NCBI GenBank assembly: GCA_007922305.1 | Contig: ML677364.1 | Coordinates: 13,931,624-13,995,623 of the forward strand | Direction: 5' to 3' | Source of the DNA: Dermatemys mawii | Taxonomy: Eukaryota > Chordata > Testudines > Dermatemydidae | Length of the DNA stretch: 64,000 nucleotides | In this document: positions 44,399 through 57,023 of the stretch, one piece after another | How positions within the stretch are numbered: position 1 is the stretch's first letter | How the letters are laid out: each line of letters opens with the position of its first letter | Made by a program: the position numbers and the translations under genes | The notes under the pieces: generated by a model | The model's database searches: none | The model's input: only the letters and a program-made list of their open reading frames with translations | Told to the model about the DNA's origin: nothing

Positions 44399-46549
44399 AT
44401 AAGGTACGTGTCTGTGTATGTATAAATATACACAAATATTCAGTCCCAGATTCTCTCCTGACTCTGAGCTCTTCTTGGCACAGAGAAGTGCTAGGGAACT
44501 GGCTCTTTATTGCTGAGGGTCAGGCTGAGCCAGGTCCAGATCAAATGTAAGTCAGGGCATCTTAGAGGCCATTAGTCCCTAAGGGTCCCTGTGCCACTGG
44601 AGCACAGCACAGCATATCTCCTCTCCGCCGTGCCATCTCCCCTCACTTTCCTTCCCTTTTCATATCTGCTACACAAGGGTAGAGCGATGGCAGCTGGTGC
44701 AGCAACCAGCTTCACTGGTTTTATCCCCTTCAGAGTTCCTCTATGGTAAGAGACTTGGTTGCTGGCCATCTGCAGCAAGACACATTGTCCTACTCTGAAG
44801 CGTATTTTGAGGCTCTATCACCTTTTCCGCCAAGCTACTGCTGTGACTGAAGAGCAGACTGAAGTTGCCTTCCTGTAGTTCACAGTTGCCTTCCTATAGA
44901 TGCCTTTGGATCTCTGATGTTTACCCCCCCCCACTAGTTCCTTCTGTGGGGGAGGCAAACTACATTCCCAGAGTTGAGTGGGAATGAACTTTGTGAGGCA
45001 ATAGTTACCAAGATTACTTCTCCCTTAGCCCGGTTTCTTGAGATTTTTTTCACGTGCAACCCATAAACATTTTGTTCTGAATAATAAAGATTTTCCACAC
45101 TGGTGCTTCTTTCTTTTAAAATACACAAAGAGAGTCTCTTTGTAGGCATTTGCTGCAATAGCTCTGTGTTTCATTGTTCTGGGAATAGGTAAATCCCATT
45201 CATTTCATTACATAGTTTAAAGTAAATACAAAAAGGGTATTCACCACTTAGCAATCTTGTATAATTGAATGCAGTAAGATACACCGAGGGGAGCCTAGAC
45301 CTTTAGAAATGAATGAAATGATAGATAGGGAGGATGTTTGCCCTGAATATATGATAAAATCAGGCTTGTGTGTGCAACATTGTGAGACCTTTTTATGTTG
45401 TAGCTCAAATGCCACTATTGTTCACTCATGGCTATACTGCTTTCTATATTTCTCCTTTCAGATAAGGAGGATGCAAGAGAAAACAAAGTGATAGGCGATC
45501 AGTAACTAGGGGTTATTTCTGTGCCCACGAATCATGAACTTGAATATGCTGAAATATTTTCATTTGTGAACAACATGTTTTCCTGATAATATTTAGAGCT
45601 GAGTTGAAACTTTGATTATACAGGCAATGATGGAGGCCATAACCACGAGCTGTTAGTATAGTGACTGAACCTGATCCTATTGGCACAAATAGCCAAACTC
45701 CTACTGACTTTAATGGGTGTAGGATCAATCCCACAAATGAGTGTTTTGTAAGGAGGCACTTTATTCCACGCACTTACTGATTGTTAAGTGATACCATTTT
45801 CAAAAATTCAGGTGCCGGTCACAGCAGGAATGACACTTTTGTCTTTCAAAGCTTACAGATTTTCTTTCTTTAGCTTTTGAGTGTAAATGTTCACAAAAAC
45901 TATGTAATACAAATTCCAAGGGATAAAGTTATTAAAATTATGCATAAACCTGAATAAATAATAGTTACTGGGGAAAATTGTCCTTTATCACATACTAATT
46001 CTTTCTCTCTAGTGATTAGAAAGAGGAATCTTAAATTAAATATTAAAATATGACGGGCTTTAACTGCTTATATTATCCTTATAATTATAAATGTAGGTAC
46101 TCTGAATCTACTAAGGAATAATATATTATTGTCTTCAACTAGTAGAGCCAGAGCAAAGATGGAACAAGACAAGCCCAACTAACCAAGCAGAACCAGACAA
46201 AATAAAACGAATAATAAGTAAATTACATTATTTCTCTTTTTATTTCTCTTTTCTCTTTTTAATATTAAATAGTGCTTGCAAAACATTAGACAAATATAAT
46301 AATATTAATACTCTGCAATAATATTGAATAACAACAAATGCTGTATGAATCATACAAAATTCACATCACTTAGAGGGCCCCTTGTTTCCAGCTCCTCTAT
46401 CACATTAAATCAATAAATAACACATTATATATTTGCCCAGTGTTGCTTGTCCATGTAAGCAATCTCTGTAGTTCTCATAGAGTTGTTATGTAGTTGTGAA
46501 TAGGAAGGGCAATAACCTGTGTGACCATGATGAATGACATGGTCCATGA
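44399..46549. other. No gene seen; AT-rich unassigned DNA
   Basis: A C-run (CCCCCCCCC) lies near 44926, and a degraded hairpin-type phrase at 45665-45735 (CTACTGACTTTAATGGG). Nothing coding is supported. Confidence 0.5.
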
Positions 46550-47694
46550 CAAGGATCAGCAACCTTGACATGCAGCACCACAGGGAAAGCATCTTTAGCA
46601 GGGCTCGCCATTTTTTTTGCTTGCCGGTTCGCCGATCGTGGCGCCCGCTGGCCAGGACAGTCATTATAAGGTTAAGATTATAAGACAGAGAACCTCGGCC
46701 ACTGGAAGCTGCGGGAGGCCATGCCTACAGACAATCAATGTAAACAAACTGTCCTGCAGCCCGTCAGCAGATTATAATGATGGGCCACTGTAGGGAGGTG
46801 GTGTGGCTCCTCGGTGACCCAGAGAGGGACATGTTCTGCTGGACACCAGAGTGGGCAGAGCCAGAGCACACCACCATGCCCCCCACAGGGTCAAAGGTCA
46901 GACAGGAAGTATAAGAGCACCACCCCAGAGCTCACTCGGGAGGCAGCCGCTGAAGAGGCCACACACCTCCGGTCCAGCTCCTGCCGGGGAGACTCCAGCA
47001 ACCAGCGATGGGCCTGGAGACTGGCCTGACCAGCCAACACTCAACCCAGACCAGCATGTAGAAGAGTTGCCAAGCCTATCCCTCGCCTGCTACCCAGAGG
47101 AGTCGCTAAGCTTCCCCTCGCCATCTACCCCGAGGACACAATGGTATTGGACTCCCCTGAGGACCCCACCTTGACTCAGGTATCTCCAGAGGGGGAACTG
47201 GGAAGTAGCCCGGAGGCAGCTGACCCGAGTCTGGCTGCAACACAGCCAGAACCCATGTCAGTGTGTGGTGGCCAGGATCCCCACTGACACAGCAGCGGGT
47301 CTTCTGCCACTGCTAGGGCCCCAGGATGGGACGCAGTGGAGTGGGAGGGCCTGCATCCCCCCCTGCCACCCAACGTGAGGGAGGCAGTCTCCCCCTCTTC
47401 CAGGTCACTTGGAACCTGAAGCCTGTGTATGATATTTACTTGTGTTTGCTCAGCCCCTGCCTGAGGGCCTGAGCCTGGACTCTTTACAGCCCCACCCTAA
47501 CTTAGGGCCTGGGCTTATTAAGCTTTTAAGTGTTACCTATGTGTGCTCATCCCCCTGCTGGACAGCTTGAGCCAAGACTCCGGTGGGCCGTGCAAGGAAT
47601 AAGAGAGGCAGTGTGCCCCCCCTGGTGACCTGAAGAGGGATGAGCCCCAACAAACCCTCCCTTCGGCCATGTACGGGTCGCAGGTTGCCAGCCA
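46550..47694. mobile_element. hAT MITE, split by an LTR-like insertion
   Basis: The left end CAAGGATCAGCAACCTTGAC is hAT-like. TCGTGGCGCCCGCTGGCC, GGCCACTGGAAGCTGCGGGA and AATGTAAACAAACTGTCC follow the interior of the palindromic family also represented at 20038. The right end is a degraded GGTCGCAGGTTGCCAGCC at 47675-47692. Between 46789 and 47669 lies unrelated DNA. Confidence 0.65.
46789..47669 (+). mobile_element. LTR-like retroelement block inside the hAT MITE
   Basis: The block starts TGTAGGGAGGTGG and ends CTTCGGCCA, TG...CA as in an LTR. It has a TATA-like TATAAGAG at 46910-46917 and a GC-rich leader with CTCACTCGGGAGGCAGCCGC. The edges repeat GGCCA(C)TGTA, consistent with a short target duplication, but the exact join is ambiguous. 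No capsid or polymerase frame is present. Short frames of 65-107 codons around 46814-47373 show no domain. I recall similar sequence repeated across turtle genomes but cannot name the family. Confidence 0.55.
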
Positions 47695-49128
47695 TTGTTT
47701 TAAAGTGTATGACTAAAAGATATTTAGGGAGTTGATAAACAGGTTTTCTCCAGATAAAGATAAAAATCCAACACCTCAAAGCAGGTGTGGCTCAAATTCA
47801 ATGGGCTATTCATTTGGATCTGAGGTTGAAGCAGAAAGAACTAATTTGCATAGTATCAGTTACCAGTGTGGAAGGAAATAGCATGAAGCCTTTCTTCCAA
47901 ACCTCTTGGCTCCTTCACTTAGCATGAACTAATTAACTTTATCTGGGGGTATCCTTCAGAAGAAAACATTTCAAGATTCACTTGAGTTATAAAGAGAAGG
48001 GGAGTTATCCTTCACCTTAGGAGACAAAGAAACCAAGCAATTTGAACTCCGTGATGGGTCCTGGCCAAGCCTGCCAGTAAAAAGCAGGAAAGGAAACTGT
48101 AGGCTAGAGAAACCATCTTGAACAAAGACTGGATCTTGCTAGATTAAGTTTTAGACTTTTAGATGTATGTTTCCACTTTTATTTGCCATCTCTACCTCTA
48201 TTCCTTTTACGTGGTATCACTTAATCCACGCTCTATCGTTAATTAACTTGTTTTGCTTTCATTATAAATCACCAGTGTTGTATAAGTTCAGTATAGTGTG
48301 TACTTCTAGAAAGCTAACCGGCTGGAATGTTATACTGTCTCTTTAGAGGCAGTGAAACATATTTTTTTTCTGTGAAGGTCCAGTGAGAGGGACTGGTCCC
48401 TGCAGGAGAATGATTTTGAAAGGAATTTGGAGCTGGAAAGGTCAGCCTTCCAGGAATCTCCAAGCTGGGCCAAGCCAGGATGAGGCTTGTTGGCTGCTGG
48501 CAGGCTGTTCGGGTCAGTGATCTGAACCAAAGCTGCACAGTCACAAGTCATCCAGGGTTACAAGGCAGATGTTGATTGAACACCTTACTGGCCTTGGCGA
48601 ACCCCAAAAATATCACAGCCATATGGACTGGTACTGAAGAAAATGTTTGTATGAAGCACAATATAGTGAAGCCACCAATACTTACAAAAATCTAGTATTT
48701 AATTTATAAACTCAATCTACTATAATTTTGTTTAGAATTTTTTAATACATCAAACTGGCAGTACATGTGTTACTGAATTACAGATAATGAGACAAGCTTC
48801 TGGTGCACTGAATTAATTATAAAGTCCACAGGAACATGATTAGAATAATTATGCATAAACTAAATTTTCTGTTTTCTTTTCATAACATGGATACTTACAA
48901 GAAGAGGACAAAGGATTCCACCAGATGTCTCACTAGATGTCTAATGCTGCAAATGTGTTTAATGGGCTTAAGAGGGATAACATGGCTACAACATGGCTAG
49001 TACTACAATACAAACAACTTTAATAGGTTCACTCAGTAGTGCACAATCCTTGGACAAGTGAGAACATCTTTCAAAATACCTAGTAAACAGGAAAATAGAA
49101 TTGCATATAATGACCCTGAACCTGAAAT
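47695..49128. other. No gene seen; unassigned DNA
   Basis: No repeat recognised. Two overlapping minus frames of 73-76 codons near 48314-48551 lack motifs. Confidence 0.5.
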
Positions 49129-49162
49129 CTTATATACTATAGCATATGCTATAGTATATAAG
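49129..49162. repeat. 34-bp perfect AT-rich palindrome
   Basis: CTTATATACTATAGCAT and its exact complement form a 34-bp perfect palindrome. It is followed up to 49270 by further ATATACTATGCTATAGTATG-type words on both strands, a cruciform-prone patch. Confidence 0.95.
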
Positions 49163-49307
49163 CTTTCAGGTTTATAAGTTTTATAAGCTTATAAAGTATA
49201 TTAGCTTTATATACTAAGCTATATATGCTTATATACTATGCTATAGTATGCTATAGTATATGCTATACTACGCACAATAGTTAATAGTTTATACAAATCT
49301 CTTAATT

Positions 49308-49600
49308 TTGCAGAATTGGACTGGAATCCCTACTAGATGTTCAACATCCTTTTTGAGATGGGATGACCAGTACTGCCAACAATATTCCAAACATGTACTC
49401 ACTATCAGGGACTGTAGAATGCCATTGAAAGAAGGCGTCATGGATTTGGGTACAAAGTTTAACTTTGTTGCTTCCATACTCATTGCTTTGTACTTATCGA
49501 CATTGGATTCATTTGCCATCAAGTTTCCATTATACTGTCTCTTTAGAGACAGGCATCTGAAATTCCTAATAGTTCTCTCTGGTCTTGACTAATGACTCTG
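49308..49600 (-). mobile_element. CR1-like LINE fragment
   Basis: GACCAGTACTGCCAACAATA, then GCTTTGTACTTATCGACATT and GGATTCATTTGCCATCAAG, correspond to the complement of a CR1 3' coding stretch (usually CAGAACTGGACGCAATATTC and GCATTTATCAACATTGAAT). Frames are broken and it is old. Confidence 0.6.
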
Positions 49601-51073
49601 TCTTAGTATACATATTTCATGCGGATGTCATAGTGTATCCTCCTCCATGGCACCCTGTCATGGTCTGGGGTCATTCTGCCATCAGTCTCTCCCCCGCCCC
49701 CCATTCAGGACTTCCCAACTAAATTCCACACAGATCAGTCTTGCAGGGCTTTATTTATTCTCCAAAAACAATAAAAGAAAGTGCAAATAAGAACATTAGA
49801 TAATTATTCTGCTGCTGTTAGTATCTTCCCTGCATATATTTCCTGCCAGCCTCTTGTTCTGAGTAGTTCCTTCATTTCTCTACAGTTCCTCCAACTCTCC
49901 CCCTCCCCTTTCTAATTTATTGTACTCTTGATAGGGAATCAGATGATCCCTGCTCCAGTGCGCTTTTGAAGTCAGTAGAGTTGGCTGAACCCAGTCCTCT
50001 AGTCCTTAAAGGGGCAAGCCTCACATTTACAAATACCTAGTACAATGGGCACATAATCTTGATTGGGGCCTCTAGATACTACTATAAAACAAATAAATAT
50101 TTTTAAATTATAGAGATCCATCTATTTGCAAGTACTATCATTGAACAGTTTACAGATTTTACTTTGTGGTTATAAAGAAACAAGGTACTTTTAAAATTTG
50201 CTGGAATCTTGAATGCAAGTTAAACATACTTCTTACACATGTAAGCTATATCTTGGTTTGTTTAATATTTTAGGAACCAATTCAACAATGTACTTAAGCA
50301 TTGGCGTGACTTTAAGCATGGGAGTATTCCCATTTAAGTTACTCAGAATGATCCCATGATAAAAGTTAGGCATGAGCTTAAATACCTTGCTGAAACGGAA
50401 TTTACAATTTCTGTTTTACAAAAAACATGTTATTCTAATTTTCTGGCCTTTCTCCTCTGCTAGCTCATCTTCCTGTTACGATAAAAAAATAGTGCCTTTC
50501 ATTGAGCTGAATATCAAGATTTATTGACCCATGACTAGAGATAATGATTTTGAGGGGCAATAAATCTTGATGCTCCTGAAAACACTATCAGTCCAGCAAA
50601 GCGATTGCTCAAGAGATCAATAAAACTCAGTTCTTTAATGGAGGAGTGTCCTAAAAAAGGTAGAGCAGAACTGTACACAGCAGAGTACACAGTATATTGA
50701 GGGATAATTTGGGACAGTCTCTTAAGACAAGAAGTTGCCTAATAAATAAACTCCCAAACTTCACTATATGTTTGCTACATATACCATGAATGGCTTCATC
50801 GTAATTGACAATCTTTCCATTATAGATAATGTAGGCATTTTTTTTCCTTTTAAAATAGCATATGAGATGAGGTAAATGTACAGTTCTGAAAAAAAAAGCT
50901 ATTGCTTAGCTCCTAAAAACTGATTAATATCATATCTCAGAGGTGATTAATATTATCCCTGAATTCAAGGGCAGCCAGTTGGGATGTGCTTTTCTATACG
51001 AATTGTGATTGGTTGGCATTGATCTAGACATCAATATTGTTCACTATAAAGACTTGCATGGCTTCCTATATTT
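49601..51073. other. No gene seen; AT-rich unassigned DNA
   Basis: Nothing recognised beyond short homopolymer runs. Confidence 0.5.
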
Positions 51074-51575
51074 ATAGATTTTAAGGCAAGAAGGGACCAT
51101 TAAATCAGCTAATCTGACCTCCTTTATATCAGAAGTGAAAGAATTTCACTCCGGTTACTTGTGCATTGAGCCAATAACTTGTGTGTGACTAAAGCATATC
51201 TTCCATAAACTTATCCAGTTTTCATCTGAAGATTCCATTAAGAGATGGAGAATCCACCACTTCTCTTGGTGGAATTGTTAATTGCCTTCACTGTTTAATA
51301 TGTGTATCTATTACTAATCTGAATTTGTCTGGCTTTGACTTCAAGGAATAATTTATTGTTATATTGCTCTCTGTTAGATTAAAGAGACCTTTGGTACCCA
51401 GTATTTTTCCCCATTAAGGTATTTATAATCAAGTCACCTATTAATCTTTTTGATAAGCTAAACAGATGGAACTCTTTAAATCTATCCCTGAGGCATTTTC
51501 TCCAGCCCTTGACTCATCTTTGTGGTGTTTTACTGCATCCTCCCCAATTTTTCAACATCCTTTTAAAAATGTGAA
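51074..51575 (-). mobile_element. CR1 LINE 3' end, minus strand
   Basis: TAGATTTTAAGGCAAGAAGG, GACCATTAAATCAGCTAATC, GAGATGGAGAATCCACCACT, AGATTAAAGAGACCTTTGGT and GAACTCTTTAAATC follow the same order as the minus-strand CR1 at 21712-22240, so both belong to one subfamily. Confidence 0.75.
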
Positions 51576-52944
51576 TGTGGGCTGGTGTGTTGGCGCTATA
51601 GCACTCCCTTGTGCGCAGGTGGCACATAGCATCTGTGTTGCTTGGTCTAGTGGGGCTGTCAGTAAATTTCTGGTGCCCATGGGGGTCTCAAAACCCCTTT
51701 CTGTTCCTAAGACTCTCAGAGAGTAGGTAGGGGAAACCAAGCCCTCCCACTCCTCTGGGTTTCAGCTCAGGTACCATAAACTAGGACCAGAATCATGACT
51801 TGGATCATGTCCAGAACTCCTTCTCTATCTGTCCAAGGCTTTAAAAAGTTGACATGATAAATCTGTGTGATTGGTGTCCAAAGGTGAATGTTTCACAAAT
51901 TTCCAATGTCAATGCGTCAAAGTTAGTTGTGGTTCAAGATTTTAGTTCTCTCTTCCATACAAAGGTTGGCTTGGCAGAGTTACTAACATGAGGGTTATCT
52001 CAGTTGCTGGTTAATTTCAAGTTGCTTCCTAATCCAGTGTAACGATCACAATATTCTCCATGTTGCTACCGTGTAATTGCAAGTAGCTATATCACGATGC
52101 CGCTTGTGTTGTTTCAGAAAAATGCCCACAATTACATCCTTCCCTCTGCAGGGAACTAGGACTAAGCACAAAAGGCTATGACTAAGGAAATGCTTGTTTT
52201 ACAGTTCAATGGCAGCAGGAATGATTAAGCTGTTTCATCAAGCTTTTTATTCCCTTATTAGTTTTGTCAATGCATGCTGGCATCAAAACTAGAGAAAGAC
52301 TAACCCTTCTTCAAAGGAAAACAAATGTTTGCTTACCTAGTATATACATGTGTTCCATTTGATAAACACAGATGAAACTAAGAAAAATTGCAAGCTGCAG
52401 AAGTCTCCTCTCTGTGTGGCACTGAAAAGAGACTGCAAAGCCAGTTTTCAAGTCCTTATCTGCAAAAGGAAAGAGATGATTGCCTTAACCTTTGTTATCA
52501 GTATGAGACCTGCTTTAATGCTCATAAAGCTCAAAAGGACTTAGGAAGTGGAGAAAGACAGGGCTAGATGGGCTGCATTTTTCTGTCAAAGGACTAGCTC
52601 TTGAACAGAAGAGCCTCTGTGAAAACTGAAGTAGTGTATGTTCAAATATAGGGAAACAGTGCCTCTCACAGGTTTAGTCATGAAGCCATTTACTCTAGCA
52701 CTGTAGCTTAAATATAAAAGACAAGGTCAGCACTAATATGTCAGTCTTGCTTTCATAACATGCATAAAGACTGCTGCAGATGAGAAATTTACCATTGGTG
52801 TGTTCTTCCTAATCTAATTATTACAATACTTTGTAGAGGTTATTACACAGGATACTCTTAATTCTCAAATGTCAATTAAAAACTAAAAAAAAAATAAAAA
52901 AATCAAAGCTCCTGCTCCCTGACTCCCACATACTTAATTTTATT
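51576..52944. other. No gene seen; unassigned DNA
   Basis: An 86-codon plus frame 51466-51726 overlaps the CR1 edge and is not called. Nothing else recognised. Confidence 0.45.
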
Positions 52945-53060
52945 TCCTTTATTGGACCAACTTCTGATGGCGAGAGAAACAAGTTTTTTAGCTTACATAG
53001 AGCTCTTCTTCAGATCTGGGAAACTTGAGTATCATAGCTAGCTCTAATAACAACGTTAAG
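52945..53060. mobile_element. Turtle-type SINE fragment
   Basis: TTATTGGACCAACTTCTGAT, GGCGAGAGAAACAAG and AGAGCTCTTCTTCAGATCTG, then GGGAAACTTGAG, match a common turtle SINE segment (TTGGTGAGAGAGACAAGC...TTCTTCAGGTCTGGGAAA, from memory). Confidence 0.68.
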
Positions 53061-53368
53061 TACCTATACATTATGAATTTCTAAAACTTACTTCTCTTAC
53101 CCATTTCCTACTACTGCTAATTGCTCCTTTGATCCACATTTTAAATTCTTTCCCTCGAGCCTCTCTTGATCCACTTTGCGTTCATTATTTTCTCTTTTCT
53201 TTTCTCATGTTCTTTGAGATCCTGATTCAGTAAGATATTTAAGCATATGTTTAATTTTAAGCACAATATTCCTTTTGAAAGCAATGAGACTACACACATA
53301 TGCTTATAGTTACACACATTCTTAAGTAAATTGTTGAAGTGGGACCCTAAGATCTGTCTACTCTCTTA

Positions 53369-53628
53369 GGGTACGGTTATATTACCTGCCAGATTGGCAG
53401 GTAGTGCTTGATGTATCGGGGATGGATTTATCGCATCTCATCTAGATGCGATAAATCGATTCCCAAATCAACTCCTGTACTCCACCTCAGTGAGAGGAGT
53501 AAGCGGAGTCAGCAGGGGAGTGGCTGCAGTCAACTTGCCACCATGGGGACAACCAGGTAAGTCAACCTATTTGCATAGCTGAAGTTGCATATCTTAGGTT
53601 GACATACACCCGTAGTGTAGCCGAGCCC
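53369..53628 (+). mobile_element. PIF/Harbinger-like MITE with TTA target duplication
   Basis: GGGTACGGTTATATTACC at the left and GTAGTGTAGCCGAGCCC at the right are terminal inverted repeats, flanked by TTA at 53366-53368 and 53629-53631. The internal hairpin is GATTTATCGCATC / GATGCGATAAATCG. No transposase is encoded in its 260 bp. Confidence 0.85.
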
Positions 53629-53631
53629 TTA

Positions 53632-54058
53632 GCCTTTCCTTCTTAATCTCTTATCTTCTCACCAAAGACACTAATCTTTGTCTCCGATATTCCAAACCTT
53701 CCTTTCTCTCATTCCTTACTCCCTTAATTTTCCACTTCATTATAATTTCTTCTCTTTTCTAATTTTCTAGTCAGTCTCTGGTTCCCTCTCTCCAAAATCT
53801 ACTCATCCCTCCATCTTAGTCCTTCTCCTTCCCTCTCCCCTAGCCCCAGCCTTATGTCCTGTCTGCTCACCTCTGGCCAGATATCTGTCCTCTTTCAGTC
53901 CCCATCCATGGACATGTCTGTTCAACTGCATTTTGTCCCCTTCTCTCCAGTCACCATGAGCACTTCTAGGATCAATTCATTGATTACCCAGAATCCTGTC
54001 AAAACTGGTACCCATTCTCAGTGCTGAGGGAGATCAGCTAGCCCCAATCCTCCTCCTC
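53632..54058 (+). repeat. Polypyrimidine-rich stretch
   Basis: Over 400 bp of TTCC/CTTCTC/CCCTCTCC-rich sequence with little A or G. No tandem unit. Confidence 0.6.
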
Positions 54059-54481
54059 CTACTCTTCATTGGAAAGGGAAGGGAATTTGGAATCAGTATT
54101 AAGATGGTCCCTACCAACGCTCCTTCTATTTACTCCCACTGAGGAGTGGAAGTGAGTGGACTTGGCACCTGGGTTATCTCCCGTCAACTGGGAGAATGAC
54201 TGACATGTTTGCAGGACCCCCATACTAAGAAGAATACAGCTGGAAGAGTACAGTGATGTGCTTAGAACTATAAGATCCAGAGGGTTCTGGAAGTAGGGTA
54301 ACTGTTCTGTTAACTGTTCCACCTGCTCCAACACAAATAATCCAAATCTCAATGGCTCATCATCTTTCCCAATTCTGTATTCTGTGTGGTTGCCAGATCT
54401 TGCAAAGACATCCATGTGGTTGGATGCCATTGGATCTGTCATGTTCAGGTTCACAACTGTTTTCTTGAATGGCTCATTCAC
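54059..54481 (-). other. Unassigned 140-codon open frame
   Basis: An ATG-initiated frame beginning MNEPFKKTVVNLNMTDP and ending DSKFPSLSNEE. It has no signal peptide, membrane segment or motif that I recognise, and its composition is not obviously low-complexity, unlike other frames here. It could be a chance frame, a retroposed or transposon remnant, or an exon of an unknown gene. No polyadenylation context was established. Confidence 0.2.
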
Positions 54482-56096
54482 ATTCTGGGCTGGCTTTGCT
54501 AGGAAATTACATCCACATTTCCTCTTCTTTTTGCTCCTTCTTTTCTTCTATCTCTGGTTGCTATTCTTCCTCATTAGTTTTCATGTGTGTGGCAAGAAAC
54601 ACAAAGGTCCCTTCACTTTGTGGTCTGGAAACTTAATTGTTGTGAGGTAGAAAGTGGCCCAAAGTCTTTTAGTAAAGGTAATCTAGAGGTTGTTATAAAT
54701 ATGTGGGTTAGGAGCTCCTTTTTCTGTAGGCCTAAGATATAAGGCCTTTCTCCCCTTTCCTTGAAAACAGATCCATCACAGACTCTCCCTCCTCCCTATA
54801 AAAAGAAGTATCACTGATTCTTCCAGCTCCCTCTTTAACCAACTTTATATGTTTCAAATAGATATAGAATCTATCTCCTGAGTACCCGGAGGGGGAAAAA
54901 GGATAATAAAAATAAATGAGTAATGATATTTCAAGATGAATTATTTATTGGCAATCAATAAAGAGTCTTTTTTACTGTTATTAACCATATTTGTCTTACG
55001 AATTTTACATTTAATGTTACAGAATACTGACATAAAGAATCATTATAGCTTGTGTACCTTATTGTACTCAGTTGAATTTTATTGATAATATATGATATTG
55101 TGAAATTAAAACCAGCATTTTTAAAAAATGACACAGATTGTGGATTATAAATAATTACATAGGAATAAACCTGCTCCAACCAACATAACAAGGTGAACAG
55201 AAATTCTCCTTAATGTGTTCTCTGAAAAAAGATTTCTGTTGGCTAGGGCAACCTCATGGAGGGACAGGTGATGCACATTGGAGTTCACCTTGTTGTTCCT
55301 CTAATAGCATTTCTGCATAGCTCTTGCTGCTTTCTGCAACATAGTCCTAATCAAAATCCCATTGAAATGAATGGAAAGATTATCTTTGATCTCACAAGGC
55401 CTCAGATCAGGCCCCATATGTACCAGACAGCGGGGTGGCAAGCATGGCCCTAACCCATAGTCCATTCCTGTTTGGTTATGTGGTGAGTAGGCGAGTGCAT
55501 TAGATGCCCATCTCTCCTAGTATTGTCTTTGGGACCATGGAAGAATCACACCCTTTAAGAAGAAAAGGGCCTTCCTTATGCCTTCCCCCGTAATTTGCTC
55601 CCCTAAGGAAGCAGAGGAAGAATTTAGCCCATCATTTCTATCATTCAGAATGCTTGGACTATGAGGTTTGCCAGGCCTATTTGCTACTGTAGGGAAAAAA
55701 ACTTTAAATGCCTATCAAAAACACATTCCAACCATGAGTTTGGTTTTAGTCATTTTTGAAACCTTCAAGAGACTCCTGTCCCATTTATATCACTCCTGAA
55801 AGATATACTACTATTGAAAACAAACTGAGCCCAAAAGGCAAAAGGAGATTCTAATTAAATATGAAAGTTACATTTCAGATGGGAAGATATATAACTATTC
55901 TCAGTCGGCAGTATTTCCACACCATTGCAAAAGGTACAATAAAACGTAAGTGCCTTTGAAGTATATTGCAATGTTTTAATAATACCATGAAGGCCCATCA
56001 AGTAAATGTGAACATTTCAAATGATAAGGCTTTCTGATTTCATTGTGACTATTTGACACAGTCCCACTTGCCACCAAGAACTCTTTCTTATGTGTA
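54482..56096. other. No gene seen; AT-rich unassigned DNA
   Basis: No repeat recognised apart from a degraded hairpin-type phrase near 55350 (AATCCCATTGAAATGAATGG). Confidence 0.5.
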
Positions 56097-56220
56097 AGGC
56101 TACATTTTAGTCATGAGTATTTTTAGTAAAAGTCATGGACAGGTCATGGGCAGTAAACAAAAATTCATGGACTGTGACCAGTCCATGACTTCTACTATAT
56201 ACCCTTAACTAAAACTCGGG
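56097..56220. mobile_element. Inverted-repeat end of a DNA transposon
   Basis: TTAGTCATGAGTATTTTTAG and AGTCATGGACAGGTCATGGG at the left are mirrored by GACCAGTCCATGACTTCTAC and CCCTTAACTAAAACTC at the right, a near-palindromic hairpin typical of a turtle MITE family. A GC-rich stretch to about 56560 may be its interior or a second element. Confidence 0.6.
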
Positions 56221-57010
56221 CTGGGGGACTATGGGTGCTCTGTGAGGGGAGGTGGTCTGGGAGTGTTGGCGGTGCTGGGAGGGGTGTCTGGAGGCGCTGT
56301 AGGTGTTGGCTCAGGACCGCAGCTGGTGCAGTGGAGGAGGGTTGGCAGGGCTGGCAGGTTACCTACCCAGCTCCAACCTGCATGTCCCTGCAGCTGCTAG
56401 GGGGGTGGGCCAACGGGGTCTCCATGCACTGCTCCTGCTACAAGTGCCAGCTCACCAGCTCCCATTGTCTGCAGTTCCCAGCCAATGGGAGCTGCAAGGG
56501 CAGCGCTTGTGGGTGTGGGCAGTATACAGAGCCCTCTGGCCCCTCCGCTCCTCTCTCCCTGGTCCAGGTATGCATCAGTTTTCAGTTTGAGCTTAAATAG
56601 AATAATTCATTTTATTGAACTGACCTGAAAAGTTTTGTTTTGAATCAGTTCAACAAAACATCAAATTGAATTTCCCTATCAGCGCATATTTCTATGAGAA
56701 TTGAAGTTCAGGCCCACAGTCTTTCCTATGGGCCTGGGACCCTGAAGGACTATATCTCCCATAATTCAATGCGGATTTTCCTCTGATCAAGCTATGTGAT
56801 GCATCTTGAAAATCCCAGGACTACATAGAAAATGTAGTCTGACCAGAGATCCTGGCCCGAAGGGGAGAAAGGGAGCATGAGGCTCCTGAACTACAACCCC
56901 CATGAAACAAAGCACCACAATACGGAAATGCAGTTTAATGTTGAGCTAACTCTAAATAAAGTGTTTCAGGTCTGTTCAACAAACCAAAAATGAAATATTA
57001 TTATTTGAAG
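56221..57010. other. GC-rich then AT-rich repeat-like DNA; no gene supported
   Basis: 56221-56560 is GC-rich with two overlapping plus frames (95 and 121 codons) that show no domain. 56600-57010 contains AATCAGTTCAACAAAAC-type phrases that resume after 58258 (TCAACATATTTTGTTTTGAT), suggesting an older repeat split by the LTR-like element, and two CTACA...CCCAT blocks typical of old MITEs. Confidence 0.4.
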
Positions 57011-57023
57011 CATGCTGTAGTGA

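Noticed and set aside
56235..56600. Two overlapping plus frames (121 and 95 codons), Cys-rich
   Set aside because: Both phases open in a short GC-rich patch next to a transposon end; no domain, no homologue recognised.
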